Shown here one piece after another: positions 9,062-17,234 of a stretch of DNA of 34,013 nucleotides. Positions within the stretch are counted from its first letter, which is position 1; every line of letters starts with the position of its first letter. Under the pieces are notes generated by a model. The model did not search any database. It had not been told where the DNA came from and saw only the letters and a list, made by a program, of their open reading frames with translations. A program made the translations under genes and the position numbers. The stretch is taken from contig CAIYYT010000013.1 of NCBI GenBank assembly GCA_903930455.1, forward strand, positions 1-34,013, written 5' to 3'. This stretch comes from an uncultured bacterium (GTDB lineage: Bacteria > Zixibacteria > MSB-5A5 > CAIYYT01).

Positions 9062-9097
9062 GTCAGGTCATGGACGTAAGGCGTCCTAAGACCTGAC
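9062..9097. repeat. Hairpin sharing the GTCAGG/CCTGAC ends of the nearby terminator
   Basis: Outer stem GTCAGGTC / GACCTGAC (9062-9069 and 9090-9097) and inner stem GGACG / CGTCC (9072-9076 and 9082-9086) with a small asymmetric bulge. No T-run follows. The arms resemble those of the terminator at 8904-8926, so the two hairpins flank the inverted repeat at 8974-9042. Confidence 0.6.
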
Positions 9098-9141
9098 GGA
9101 ACTGCGAGCCAAGGTCACTTGTCGTTGGCAGCTTATCCCGC

Positions 9142-9170
9142 TTGACCCGGCACCAGCGGTTGTGTATATC
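9142..9170 (+). promoter_or_regulatory. Promoter of rmuC (TTGACC - 17 - TATATC)
   Basis: -35 TTGACC (9142-9147), 17 bp, -10 TATATC (9165-9170). The predicted start near 9177 gives a leader of about 27 nt before the GTG at 9204. Confidence 0.65.
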
Positions 9171-9203
9171 TGTGAGGCGAACTAGCGTCTTCTGGAGGAA
9201 GTA

Positions 9204-10409
9204 GTGACCAACATCATCCTTGCGCTCCTGGGTGGGCTTGCCATTGGCCTGACGGTGGCATTCGTTCTGAGAAATCAGCAGGCTAAGCAGGCCAGAGAGC
9301 TGGCGGAAGAGCTTTTCCGCGAAGCCGAGGCACAGCGCAAAGCCAGTATCGATGCGGTTATTGATAACGTGAAAGCATCCTTCGGCGCTATGTCACTGGA
9401 AGCACTCTCAAAATCGACTGAAGAGTTTCTCAAACTCGCAAAAGCCAGGCTCGACACCGAGCGGGAAGCCTCGGCCAGGGAGCTTGACTCCAAGAAGGGA
9501 CTGATCGACCAGCAGCTTCAGGCGATGACGGTACAGATGGAGCAGGTTTCGCGCACGATCAACGAGCTTGAAAAAGACCGCGTTGAGAAGTTCGGACAGC
9601 TTTCCAGTTCACTTATGCTGCATGCGGAACAGACCCAGTCTCTGATGCAAACGGCCAACGCGCTACGGCAGGCGCTCTCCAGCACCAAGGCGCGCGGACA
9701 GTGGGGCGAGCGCATGGCCGAGGATGTGTTGCGGCTGGCGGGATTTATCGAGAATGTCAACTACGAGAAACAGAAGCGGATTGATTCTTCCGGGAAGATC
9801 CCTGATTTTACATTCTTCCTGCCGCAAGAACTCAAGCTTAACATGGATGTAAAGTTCCCGCTCGACAACTATCTGCGATATCAGGAAGCGACCAGCGATA
9901 CCGACAAATCACGTCACCTGAGCGATTTCCTGCGCGATGTGCGCGGTCGCGTCAAAGAGGTCGCCACCCGTGAATACATCAACCCCGAGCAAAACACCGT
10001 CGATTACGTGCTGCTCTTCATTCCCAACGAGCAGGTCTATGCTTTTATTCACGAGCAGGATCGCAAGATCTTGGACGATGCGCTGATGAACAAAGTGATC
10101 TTCTGTTCACCGCTGACCTTGTACGCCATTCTGGCGGTAATCCGCCGTGCCGTCGACAACTTTACTCTGGAGAAGACATCGCATCAAATCCTCGCGCTCT
10201 ATGGCGAATTCCAGAAGCAGTGGACCAAGTTTGTCGAGAAAATGGATTCGCTGGGAAAGAAGATTCGGGATGCACAGGAAGTCTTTGAGGAGGTCACCAC
10301 CACTCGCCGCCGTCAGTTGGACCGCGTACTCGATAAGATCGGTGATCTGCGCACTCAGACCGGTCTGCCGGAGAACAATGTCAATTCAGTCGAGGACAAT
10401 TCACAATAG
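9204..10409 (+). CDS. rmuC: DNA recombination protein RmuC homologue
   Basis: 401 aa. One N-terminal membrane helix (about 3-22), then a long Glu/Lys/Ala-rich coiled coil (about 25-135), then the RmuC nuclease-like domain (about 150-370) with RGQWGERMAEDVLRLAGF, the predicted catalytic PDFTFFLPQELKLNMDVKFPLDNY segment, VDYVLLFIPNEQVY and a C-terminal helix run. In E. coli rmuC limits recombination at inverted repeats; it is intriguing but probably chance that a long inverted repeat lies just upstream. The start is GTG with GGAGG (9194-9198) 5 nt before. It has its own promoter and ends facing a minus-strand operon. Confidence 0.95.
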   Translation: MTNIILALLGGLAIGLTVAFVLRNQQAKQARELAEELFREAEAQRKASIDAVIDNVKASFGAMSLEALSKSTEEFLKLAKARLDTEREASARELDSKKGLIDQQLQAMTVQMEQVSRTINELEKDRVEKFGQLSSSLMLHAEQTQSLMQTANALRQALSSTKARGQWGERMAEDVLRLAGFIENVNYEKQKRIDSSGKIPDFTFFLPQELKLNMDVKFPLDNYLRYQEATSDTDKSRHLSDFLRDVRGRVKEVATREYINPEQNTVDYVLLFIPNEQVYAFIHEQDRKILDDALMNKVIFCSPLTLYAILAVIRRAVDNFTLEKTSHQILALYGEFQKQWTKFVEKMDSLGKKIRDAQEVFEEVTTTRRRQLDRVLDKIGDLRTQTGLPENNVNSVEDNSQ

Positions 10410-10462
10410 CGACGCTCTCGCAGTTGCACATCGCTCATCCAATACAAGAACAAATGAGGAAA

Positions 10463-10486
10463 GGGGTAGCCCGCACGGGCTACCCC
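10463..10486. terminator. Bidirectional terminator between convergent genes
   Basis: A perfect 11-bp stem GGGGTAGCCCG / CGGGCTACCCC with a 2-base loop lies between rmuC (plus) and the lipoprotein operon (minus). T-runs are poor on both sides (TATAAC on the plus side, TTTCCTCATTT on the minus side). Confidence 0.6.
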
Positions 10487-10511
10487 TATAACACACTTGA
10501 GCTAGTCGAAC

Positions 10512-12008
10512 CTACTTCGGAGTCGGCTTGGCCTGTTGCGGACTGCTCTGCACACCGCCGGGATTGTAGTCGATAATCGTATTCCTCTCAATTATCGCAC
10601 CTGTTGGCGTCAGGTCGAAAGCATACCACCAAAGACCAGCACCTGTGGTCGGGACATCGAAGCTGCGAATGAGAGACGCTCCCTTGTAGAAATCTATATG
10701 TGCGCGCGAGACAGTGATGTCCGGCGAACCGGAATAGTTTTTTACAGAGAATTTGCAGGTATCAAGGAGCTTCCCGATTGTGATTGTTTCCGGTCCATAG
10801 CTGTCGAGATCGTCTACGTCCAGGAAGGCGTATGGTATCGTGTCGAGGCTTCCCTTATAAAACCAGTAGATTTCTGTACCAAGCGTCCAGAGATGGAGAT
10901 CAAGATCGTGCGGATCCAGACCCCAGGTCAGAACCGCTCGATATTGATTGGAATCCAGCACGGGTGTAAGCACGAAATCGACGCTAACCGTAGGCTCCAG
11001 AAGCTGGACCGTGCGCGTACCTTGAATGAAACCGGTCTTCGATGCAATCACTTGATATGATCCATAAGGCAACTCGGCCATTGAGAACATGCCGTCGCTA
11101 TTGGTCTTCACTGAGCGTTGGGCCGGTCCCGTGACCGTGACATCTACACTGTCCAGAGGACCGCCAGTCAACGCATTGCTTGCGCTTCCGGCGATTGTGC
11201 CGTATTCGGAAACCTGCTGAATGCTGATTGTCTGGCCGTCCGCGACAAAGGAGCTACTTCCCAATTCGGCAATCGTGCCGACGTTGTCAACCATCCTGTT
11301 TGTGGACAATGTTAAGTCGGTTGATCCTGCGGTGAGCGCCGTAAACCACAAATCAACCAGCGCCGGGAAATTCAACGGGACGATATCATCATTGCCTTGC
11401 CGCGACACACCGACAAGAAGGTGCGTCCTGAGAACCGTCGCAGTATCCACCAGTTCACCCCAGGCATTACTAGACGCACTGATGCTGTCGAATCTGATAA
11501 CTGTTGGATCAAAAATGATCTGGAAATCCCCACTGCGAAACTTGGCGATGTTGTACAACTCCAGTTTGCTTTCAAAAGACGAACCGGTTTGCGTTTGCGC
11601 CCAGTAAGGCGACAATTTCACCATCGGCACAGCGGGCAGAAGTTGCAGCGACACGGTGTTGTCGCGACCCGGTTGAATTGTGACAGTCGTTTGCCCTGAA
11701 TAGACAACGTGATTTTGAGAATCGAGCGCATGGACCGTGAAGGTGGCGGCAACGGCATCCAAGTCAAACGTGGAAAAGCTGAAGTGGCCATCGGCAACCG
11801 CCGTTGTGTCATGGCGAATGATTTGATCATTCTGCACAACCTCCAACGTCACCTTCTGCACAGTTGCCGCCAAAGAGGTCTTGAGCAGCGTAACCGCCAG
11901 TGCCGTCGGCTGACGATCGGACTTTGTTGGCTTGTTGCTGATACAGCCAATCATAAGGGATATCGCGATCAGGCTAATTAGAGCTGAAAATCTGATTGCT
12001 TTCATCAT
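10512..12008 (-). CDS. Lipoprotein with cohesin-like, CarboxypepD_reg-like and YfaP (DUF2135) domains
   Basis: 498 aa. Signal peptide with lipobox LMIGC, lipidated Cys22. Residues 35-122 look like an N-terminal beta-domain. Residues 128-265 resemble a cohesin-like module (FESKLELYNIAKFRSGDFQI, DPTVIRFDSIS, then LTAGSTDLTLS). Residues 268-350 are a carboxypeptidase-regulatory-like beta-sandwich (GTIAGSASNALTGGPLDSV, TNSDGMFSMAELPYGSYQV). Residues 356-480 match the YfaP/DUF2135 pattern: LTWGLDPHDLDLHLW, YKGSLDTIPYAFLDVDD, YGPETITI. It is the last gene of a three-gene operon, 3 bp after the beta-barrel gene; its ribosome binding site GGGGAGG (12015-12021) overlaps the end of that gene. Probably anchored in the outer membrane. 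Function is unknown; surface binding is inference. Confidence 0.85.
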   Translation of the reverse strand: MMKAIRFSALISLIAISLMIGCISNKPTKSDRQPTALAVTLLKTSLAATVQKVTLEVVQNDQIIRHDTTAVADGHFSFSTFDLDAVAATFTVHALDSQNHVVYSGQTTVTIQPGRDNTVSLQLLPAVPMVKLSPYWAQTQTGSSFESKLELYNIAKFRSGDFQIIFDPTVIRFDSISASSNAWGELVDTATVLRTHLLVGVSRQGNDDIVPLNFPALVDLWFTALTAGSTDLTLSTNRMVDNVGTIAELGSSSFVADGQTISIQQVSEYGTIAGSASNALTGGPLDSVDVTVTGPAQRSVKTNSDGMFSMAELPYGSYQVIASKTGFIQGTRTVQLLEPTVSVDFVLTPVLDSNQYRAVLTWGLDPHDLDLHLWTLGTEIYWFYKGSLDTIPYAFLDVDDLDSYGPETITIGKLLDTCKFSVKNYSGSPDITVSRAHIDFYKGASLIRSFDVPTTGAGLWWYAFDLTPTGAIIERNTIIDYNPGGVQSSPQQAKPTPK

Positions 12009-12011
12009 CCT

Positions 12012-13190
12012 CTACCTCCCCTGCCCCGGTTGAAAGGTCAGCACGAATGCCAGTCCAAGACCGGTAAGACCGTATTGCGAGTCGATCTTGCCCGTGTAAT
12101 ACGAGATCATTGAGCTTGCGGAAAATGCGTCGGTCAATGCATAGGCAACACCACCGCCAAAGCCTACATAGTGGGACTTGGGCAGGAATCCCAGACTCTC
12201 CCTGGCATAGTCGTTAGCACTCACATTCTCCAACTCAAGCCGGCCAAGAACTCGCAACTTCTCGGATGCTGGGAAGCGGCCATTGACATAGGCGAGAATC
12301 TGGCTGCGGCCTGATTTTAGTGCTTCGTCAGACAACACCTGTTCGCCTGACGATCTGATCTTTGCCTTGCCGCGCATTAGCACAGACGTTCCGAGAGTTA
12401 GATCAAATCCTTCGCTGTATGTCACAGCACCGCTGATTGTCGTTGCCACGCCAGCCTGAAAGGTCTCTTTGTTGTCGTAATTGTCCTTCGTGTAGTACTT
12501 GACAGTCACACCTAATGATCCGCCGACGGGACGACTGTCAAGACTGACACCGAGCGATCCGAAAATCTCATCGCCGTACTTGTACTCTCGCGTGTCCGAC
12601 TCAAGCGGTCGGTACTTGCCGCGGTGAAGGTAGCCACCGCCGACATTCAGGCCAAAACTCCCCCAGCTCGGAAGTGCAAACCAATCGGCACCGATATCAA
12701 GCCCCTGCCCATAACGACGCACCATGAATTTGCGGGAGACGTCAGCCAACTGGGCCGTAAGCTCGTATTGATCAGCCGTCAACTCTCGCTTACCCGTCGG
12801 CAAATTGAAGAACACCGACCCGGCGCCCTTGCCTTCTCCGAAAGTGTAAGTAAGTCGTAGGCGCGTATCGTTGAGAGAAGACAGACTTTGCTTGAGATTG
12901 TTTGCAGTGTTGTTATACTCTAACCGTGACGTGGAGTTCGCCATTGTTCCGCTTAGATCAACATGAAATTTGCTGCTCAGAACACCTGTCGCGTCCAACC
13001 CAAACACCCCCTGACCTACTTTTTGATCATTTGGCTTGGGAGATGTCTCGTCAATTCCGCGCGTAGGCAGGTCAAGTTTCCAGTTTTGAAATGTGTAGTA
13101 AACCGACAACCGGTTCTGCTCTTCCGAATACCCGTCGCTCGCCAAAACCATCAGCAGTGCCACTGCTGCGAAAACCATTCTGACAATCAT
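12012..13190 (-). CDS. Outer-membrane beta-barrel protein of unknown function
   Basis: 392 aa. Signal peptide MIVRMVFAAVALLMVLASDGYS (about 1-22). The rest is alternating hydrophobic/polar strands typical of a porin-like barrel: LSVYYTFQNWKLD, FHVDLSGTMANSTSRLEY, LRLTYTFGEGKGAGSVFFNL, SFGLNVGGGYLHRGKY, ending YGLTGLGLAFVLTFQPGQGR. No family could be named. The ATG has GGGAGGA five bases upstream. It is the middle gene of an operon, 10 bp after the TPR/CsgG-like lipoprotein gene and 3 bp before the YfaP lipoprotein gene. The context suggests an outer-membrane complex of one pore or scaffold with two lipoproteins. Confidence 0.8.
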   Translation of the reverse strand: MIVRMVFAAVALLMVLASDGYSEEQNRLSVYYTFQNWKLDLPTRGIDETSPKPNDQKVGQGVFGLDATGVLSSKFHVDLSGTMANSTSRLEYNNTANNLKQSLSSLNDTRLRLTYTFGEGKGAGSVFFNLPTGKRELTADQYELTAQLADVSRKFMVRRYGQGLDIGADWFALPSWGSFGLNVGGGYLHRGKYRPLESDTREYKYGDEIFGSLGVSLDSRPVGGSLGVTVKYYTKDNYDNKETFQAGVATTISGAVTYSEGFDLTLGTSVLMRGKAKIRSSGEQVLSDEALKSGRSQILAYVNGRFPASEKLRVLGRLELENVSANDYARESLGFLPKSHYVGFGGGVAYALTDAFSASSMISYYTGKIDSQYGLTGLGLAFVLTFQPGQGR

Positions 13191-13200
13191 AACATCCTCC

Positions 13201-14490
13201 CTATCTCACCGAGCCGGACACGGTTGCCGAGCCGGTTCCTGTGGTTGTCGTCGGAAGGTCTTCATGACGCGGATCGGTATCGGAATTTGAGAGATCGAGC
13301 AGCTCGCGTCCGAGTTTGTCACCATTCGACTGCTTCGCCGACGTACCCGCTAATACCACACTACTAAACCGCTGCAAGTCAACTGAACCGGCTTGCAACA
13401 ACTGCGCCTGACTGTGGAATTCCTTGGCCAGACCAAAGGACGGATCAATACGCGTTGCTTCGATAAAGAAGGCATCGGCCTTGCCGTAGTCGCCTCGGTC
13501 AAACTGGTCCACACCGCGACCAAAGGCGAGAAACGCTGAGTAAGAATCAGTCGGCGACTTCTTGAGTTCTCGCCGCGCACTACCGCCGAGTTTGATGCCC
13601 AGACTATCCAGTACTGCCAGCGTCATCTGTTTTTGCACCTTCATAGCTTTGGAAAATTGATCGTTGGCAGCGAACGCCGGACTGTATGAACCGACGCCCG
13701 TGTTGATTAGACCGGTCTGTAGGGAAAGCTTGTCAGCGGCCGGAGAATCGAGATTGGCTGTAACAAGGTGCTGCGCCGTTACGAATTTCCCGAGCCTCGG
13801 TCCGGAATTTTTGGCAACGAAACCTTTTTCGGCGGCTGACAATTCGTCAGTCAAGTATTTCATCTGCAAGCGTTCAACAACTTGCAGTTCCTTCACTGAC
13901 GCCAGATCGTACCAGAGCGCTGCCGCCATTCCCTGTGCCAGCGCACTTGTATTCTCGCCCGCTTTGTTGGGTACATTGAAAGGCAACACGCCGACGGTCT
14001 TTTCTGCAGGGGTCTGACTCGCCAATGATTTCTCATTCTTCACTGCCTCAGCGACCTGTTTGCGCATCTGCTCATCTTGCACATATAATAACCGCCCCTT
14101 GATTTCTGGCACCATAGGCGATTTGCTGTTATCCGCCAGAAACTTGCCGTATAATTCGGCAGCGCCGGCGTAATCTTTCTTCGTTTCGGCGATCATGCCG
14201 AGGTATAGTATGATGGTACCATCTTTCGGAATCCGCGCCTGCGCAGCTTTCAACAACTTCTCAGCCTGATCATAGTCCTGCAGATGATAGTAAACCTGCC
14301 CCAGCGCACGCTGCACATGAGGATCGTCAGGGCGTTCGCGCAGCGCTTGCTCGTAGTAGGCCAGCGCCTGCTGATAACTCCGGCTTTTGAGCGCTTGATC
14401 CCCTTGTCTTACAAAGCTCTGACTGCAGCCTACAATAACTGCCAAAATCAAAAGCGCAAGCGTCAGACCGCTCGCTCTGGTTATGTTCAT
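13201..14490 (-). CDS. TPR lipoprotein with a CsgG/FlgO-like domain
   Basis: 429 aa. Lipobox VIVGC with Cys22. Residues 29-120 hold TPR repeats (QGDQALKSRSYQQALAYYEQAL, ALGQVYYHLQDYDQAEKLLKAA, ETKKDYAGAAELY). Residues 165-300 look like a CsgG/FlgO-type periplasmic domain: TVGVLPFNVP, AQGMAAALWYDLASVKELQVVERLQMKYLTDEL, KFVTAQHLVTANL. A further TPR is at about 315-355. The C-terminus is Thr/Ser/Gly-rich. The start at 14490 has AAGGAGG (14498-14504) seven bases before; the frame extends upstream to 14622 but without support. CsgG is the curli export pore; related lipoproteins often score lipoprotein or outer-membrane assembly. First gene of the three-gene operon divergent from the sigma/anti-sigma pair. 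Confidence 0.87.
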   Translation of the reverse strand: MNITRASGLTLALLILAVIVGCSQSFVRQGDQALKSRSYQQALAYYEQALRERPDDPHVQRALGQVYYHLQDYDQAEKLLKAAQARIPKDGTIILYLGMIAETKKDYAGAAELYGKFLADNSKSPMVPEIKGRLLYVQDEQMRKQVAEAVKNEKSLASQTPAEKTVGVLPFNVPNKAGENTSALAQGMAAALWYDLASVKELQVVERLQMKYLTDELSAAEKGFVAKNSGPRLGKFVTAQHLVTANLDSPAADKLSLQTGLINTGVGSYSPAFAANDQFSKAMKVQKQMTLAVLDSLGIKLGGSARRELKKSPTDSYSAFLAFGRGVDQFDRGDYGKADAFFIEATRIDPSFGLAKEFHSQAQLLQAGSVDLQRFSSVVLAGTSAKQSNGDKLGRELLDLSNSDTDPRHEDLPTTTTGTGSATVSGSVR

Positions 14491-14610
14491 ACCATGTCCT
14501 CCTTGAGAAACATTCAACCCGCGATCAGATTTATTGCGGCAGGGTCCGCACCGCAAGTGGCTGGTACGTCTCAAAATGACTCTGACTGCAGGTACACTTG
14601 GAAATCGATC

Positions 14611-14638
14611 AATATAACCCAAATCAATCTACCATTAA
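14611..14638 (-). promoter_or_regulatory. Possible promoter of the three-gene envelope operon
   Basis: On the minus strand TATATT (14611-14616) with a weak -35 TTAATG (14633-14638) 16 bp away. It would give a leader of about 115 nt before the ATG at 14490. The remainder of the 344-base gap 14491-14834 shows no gene or strong hairpin that I can support. Confidence 0.35.
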
Positions 14639-14834
14639 ACGCAACCCTGCCATTTTCTTATGGCAATATTACTGAACGCCATAGCCGGTTCGCAACGTCA
14701 TTCTTGCAGGAAAAGAAATTATGGGCTGGAAATGGGGTTTTGTTAATTGCGACTCGAAACAGGCACGGCTTGCGCCTTGATGTTCACTCCGATCGCGATC
14801 TTCTGTCGACCATTCGTGGGCAACAAAGCCGTCA

Positions 14835-15530
14835 GTGAATGTCAGTATAGTGCTATGCTGCAATCACTTAGACGCTTCCATGCTAACATCGTTTATAGCC
14901 CACGGGAGATTCCCGCAGATTCTTGTTACCTTCCGACCTCCAAAAGCATCTCTTAGACAAGTGGGAAAGAACAGCAGTCCATTCTGGCAGCTGGTCGCAA
15001 GAGAGCACGAAAACGCCAGAGCATATTGTATTCGATTGACGGGTAATTCTGGCGATGGAGATGATCTATACCAAGATGCCGTTATCAAAGCTTTCAAGGG
15101 TTTCGATGGTCTCAAACAGGTGGATTCTTTCAGGCCGTGGTTCTATCAAATCATCAACAACACATATAGGGGTCGTGTTAGAACCCCTTGGTGGAAACAC
15201 GTCTTGTCTCGACCCATTGAAATTGCGGATTATGACTGGAGTCACGATCCCACTAATCTTTATGAAGCGAAGAGACGCTTAGATTCCGCCCTGTCAGCGC
15301 TTTGCGTTGATGACCGCATCATCGTGACCCTGGCGGAATTAGAGGGATGGAAGATTTCTGAACTGGCTGAACTAGCTTCCAAGACGGAAGGATTCATCAA
15401 GATGCGCTTGTCCCGAGCTCGAACGAAAATGCGCAAACGGCTGGGCAGCTTGCATCGAAGAACAAAAAAACTCACAAGTGATAGAGGAACAGTGAATTCA
15501 TGCTGTGCCACCAAGCCCGAAGAAGACTAA
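14835..15530 (+). CDS. ECF-type RNA polymerase sigma factor
   Basis: Up to 231 aa. Sigma region 2 is at about 48-115 (FWQLVAREHENARAYCIRLTG, GDGDDLYQDAVIKAFKGFD, FRPWFYQIINNTY) and region 4 at about 150-215 (LDSALSALCVDDRIIVTLAELEGWKISELAELASKTEGFIKMRLSRARTKMRKRL), the layout of ECF sigma factors. The true start is unclear: the frame begins at GTG 14835, an ATG is at 14880, and neither has a good ribosome binding site; the sigma fold itself begins near residue 45. It is followed, with a 31-nt overlap, by a gene for a zinc-finger anti-sigma factor. Targets are unknown; the divergent envelope operon is a candidate. Confidence 0.9.
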   Translation: MNVSIVLCCNHLDASMLTSFIAHGRFPQILVTFRPPKASLRQVGKNSSPFWQLVAREHENARAYCIRLTGNSGDGDDLYQDAVIKAFKGFDGLKQVDSFRPWFYQIINNTYRGRVRTPWWKHVLSRPIEIADYDWSHDPTNLYEAKRRLDSALSALCVDDRIIVTLAELEGWKISELAELASKTEGFIKMRLSRARTKMRKRLGSLHRRTKKLTSDRGTVNSCCATKPEED

Positions 15531-16210
15531 ACGAGTGTGATTGGCTCCATAGCAATTACAGTCTCGATGAAGAACTAATGGAGCATTTGGGAAGATGTCC
15601 GAAGTGCTACAGTCTGGTTCAGGCTGAAGAAGCTTTACGCAGTGATCTCGGCGTTCTTCGAGAGGCCAAACCGGACGGCGATCTGTCATTGGACGCTATC
15701 AGGGAAAAGACCGAGAGTTTGGCACGTCGTACGGACAGAGTAGAACCGGATGTCAGATCTTTTGCTCATAGACTGGCGCTTGCTCTCGTGCCTAACACGC
15801 GCTACAAATTCGCTGTGGTAGCAATTGCCGTTCTCGTTGGATTCCTTGCCGTGGTTCCTTTCAACTTCAAGGAAAAGATCGGTTACGAAATCGCTATTGG
15901 TGGCGTAGAGAAGAGCATTGCCTTGGATAACCAGCAGATCACTTCGCTTCTCGGCGCGCTTGGCATGGAGAAAGGCAAGGCGTCCACGCTTCTGGATTCG
16001 CTGGGGATGAGCGACATACATCTCTCCGTCGGCGAATGTAGCGAGACCTGCCGTCTAACAATATCCGATTTGAAAACCGAACGAGACGTAAGACTGATGG
16101 TGAAAGCAATAATCGAACTGGGTTGCTGTCAGATCGACAATATTGCTCCCATCTTTCGCAGCGAGTCAACAAGCTTACTGGGCCTTGCTGCCAGAAAACT
16201 GCTTTCTTGA
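15500..16210 (+). CDS. Membrane-bound zinc-finger anti-sigma factor
   Basis: 236 aa. The N-terminal 40 residues carry the ZAS-type motif HxxxCxxC (His29, Cys33, Cys36, in HLGRCPKC) with an upstream Cys3 as the likely fourth ligand. One transmembrane helix at about 103-121 (FAVVAIAVLVGFLAVVPF) puts about 115 residues in the periplasm. That part holds Cys180, Cys184 (CSETC) and a Cys209-Cys210 pair, a possible metal- or redox-sensing cluster. The gene overlaps the end of the sigma factor gene by 31 nt, the usual arrangement for a cognate pair: the zinc finger binds and holds the sigma factor until a signal is received. Confidence 0.88.
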   Translation: MLCHQARRRLNECDWLHSNYSLDEELMEHLGRCPKCYSLVQAEEALRSDLGVLREAKPDGDLSLDAIREKTESLARRTDRVEPDVRSFAHRLALALVPNTRYKFAVVAIAVLVGFLAVVPFNFKEKIGYEIAIGGVEKSIALDNQQITSLLGALGMEKGKASTLLDSLGMSDIHLSVGECSETCRLTISDLKTERDVRLMVKAIIELGCCQIDNIAPIFRSESTSLLGLAARKLLS

Positions 16211-16322
16211 TAGCCAATCATGGCAACTATCCGCGAATGGTTAGCAGTAACACACGAACTTTATACGAATAGCATAGAAAACCATCAACCTACCAAGACA
16301 CTCTGAGAAAATGGAGAACGAG

Positions 16323-17090
16323 ATGAGGAACTCAGTACTGATCATTTTGATCGCAATACTCACGCTTTGTGGCATCACACTCGCACAAGAGACCAAGAGC
16401 ACGAACGCCAAAGTCTTTATTGAGGAGACGAACTTCGACTTCGGATACATTCCCGGTGGCGAGGTCGTCAGCCATTCGTACTACCTGCAAAGTCGGGGCA
16501 CAGACTCGCTGAAAATCCTTAAAGTTCAGCCCGGCTGCGGTTGCACCAAAGCCCCGCTCAAAAAAGATGTCGTTGCCGTCGGCGACAGCGCGAACGTCGA
16601 ACTGGTATTTACATCCACCAAGGGAGGCCACGGCCCGATCTCAAAGAGCGCCACTGTTACCTGTAATGACAATGATCGTTCGAACTTTCAGTTGACTTTC
16701 AAAGGCAAGACCTACGACTACCCTGATTCGCTGCAACCGTTGACCCTCTCGGTTGCGACCATCAGGATGGACGCAACGACAAAGTCAAAGGAAGCAAAAC
16801 TAGTAGTAAAGAACGTTTCCAAGACGAACGTCAAGATGAATCTGGTTAGCCTGCCATCCGACTATCTGAAAATCGATATCCCTGACTCCGAAATCAAACC
16901 GGGCAAGGAGAAGGAGATCAAAATACGGGTCAATCCTCTGGTCAATGACGAGGAATTCAAGAAGTCGTTTACGTTCGCTGTAAACGATTCCGCCGGCACT
17001 CGCTACACGGTTCCGGTGCTTCTCACCAAGTCAGCCGGAGTGGCGCAAACTCCGACGTCACCGGACAAGAAGGTCGAAGGCACTCATTAG
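16323..17090 (+). CDS. Secreted DUF1573 family protein
   Basis: 255 aa from the ATG at 16323, which has GGAG six bases upstream; a second ATG lies at 16311. A signal peptide (about 3-22, SVLIILIAILTLCGITLA) precedes a DUF1573 domain: NFDFGYIPGGEVVSHSYYLQSRGTDSLKILKVQPGCGCTKA, then a second immunoglobulin-like domain (about 135-235, KLVVKNVSKTNVKMNLVSLP). DUF1573 domains are small beta-sandwich modules of exported proteins, common in FCB bacteria; the PGCGCT stretch is typical. It lies 112 bp after the anti-sigma gene, same strand, and ends in a strong terminator. Confidence 0.88.
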   Translation: MRNSVLIILIAILTLCGITLAQETKSTNAKVFIEETNFDFGYIPGGEVVSHSYYLQSRGTDSLKILKVQPGCGCTKAPLKKDVVAVGDSANVELVFTSTKGGHGPISKSATVTCNDNDRSNFQLTFKGKTYDYPDSLQPLTLSVATIRMDATTKSKEAKLVVKNVSKTNVKMNLVSLPSDYLKIDIPDSEIKPGKEKEIKIRVNPLVNDEEFKKSFTFAVNDSAGTRYTVPVLLTKSAGVAQTPTSPDKKVEGTH

Positions 17091-17120
17091 TGCGCGCTGT
17101 ACGACAATAGTTTTGAGATA

Positions 17121-17160
17121 CGCCCCGTCCGGTCAATTATTCCGGATGGGGCGTTTTCTT
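17121..17160 (+). terminator. Rho-independent terminator after the DUF1573 gene
   Basis: A 12-bp near-perfect stem CGCCCCGTCCGG / CCGGATGGGGCG (17121-17132 and 17142-17153; one G-T pair) with loop TCAATTATT, followed by TTTTCTT. Confidence 0.9.
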
Positions 17161-17176
17161 GTCCCGCGATATGCAC

Positions 17177-17206
17177 AAAAGAAAGAACCGCCCAAATGGG
17201 CGGTTC
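17177..17206 (-). terminator. Rho-independent terminator of the minus-strand dockerin gene
   Basis: A perfect 9-bp stem GAACCGCCC / GGGCGGTTC (17185-17193 and 17198-17206) with loop AAAT. Read on the minus strand the stem is followed by TTTCTTTTGTG. It stands back to back with the terminator at 17121-17160. Confidence 0.9.
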
Positions 17207-17234
17207 TTCATCAAGCTGTGATAGCAGCCAAATG

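Noticed and set aside
14284-14838. A 184-codon plus-strand frame across the start of the TPR/CsgG-like gene
   Set aside because: Half of it is antisense to the clear lipoprotein gene and the other half has no domain, signal or ribosome binding site.
16311-16322. Earlier ATG for the DUF1573 gene
   Set aside because: Using it would place the GGAG ribosome binding site inside the coding region; the ATG at 16323 has good spacing and begins the signal peptide.
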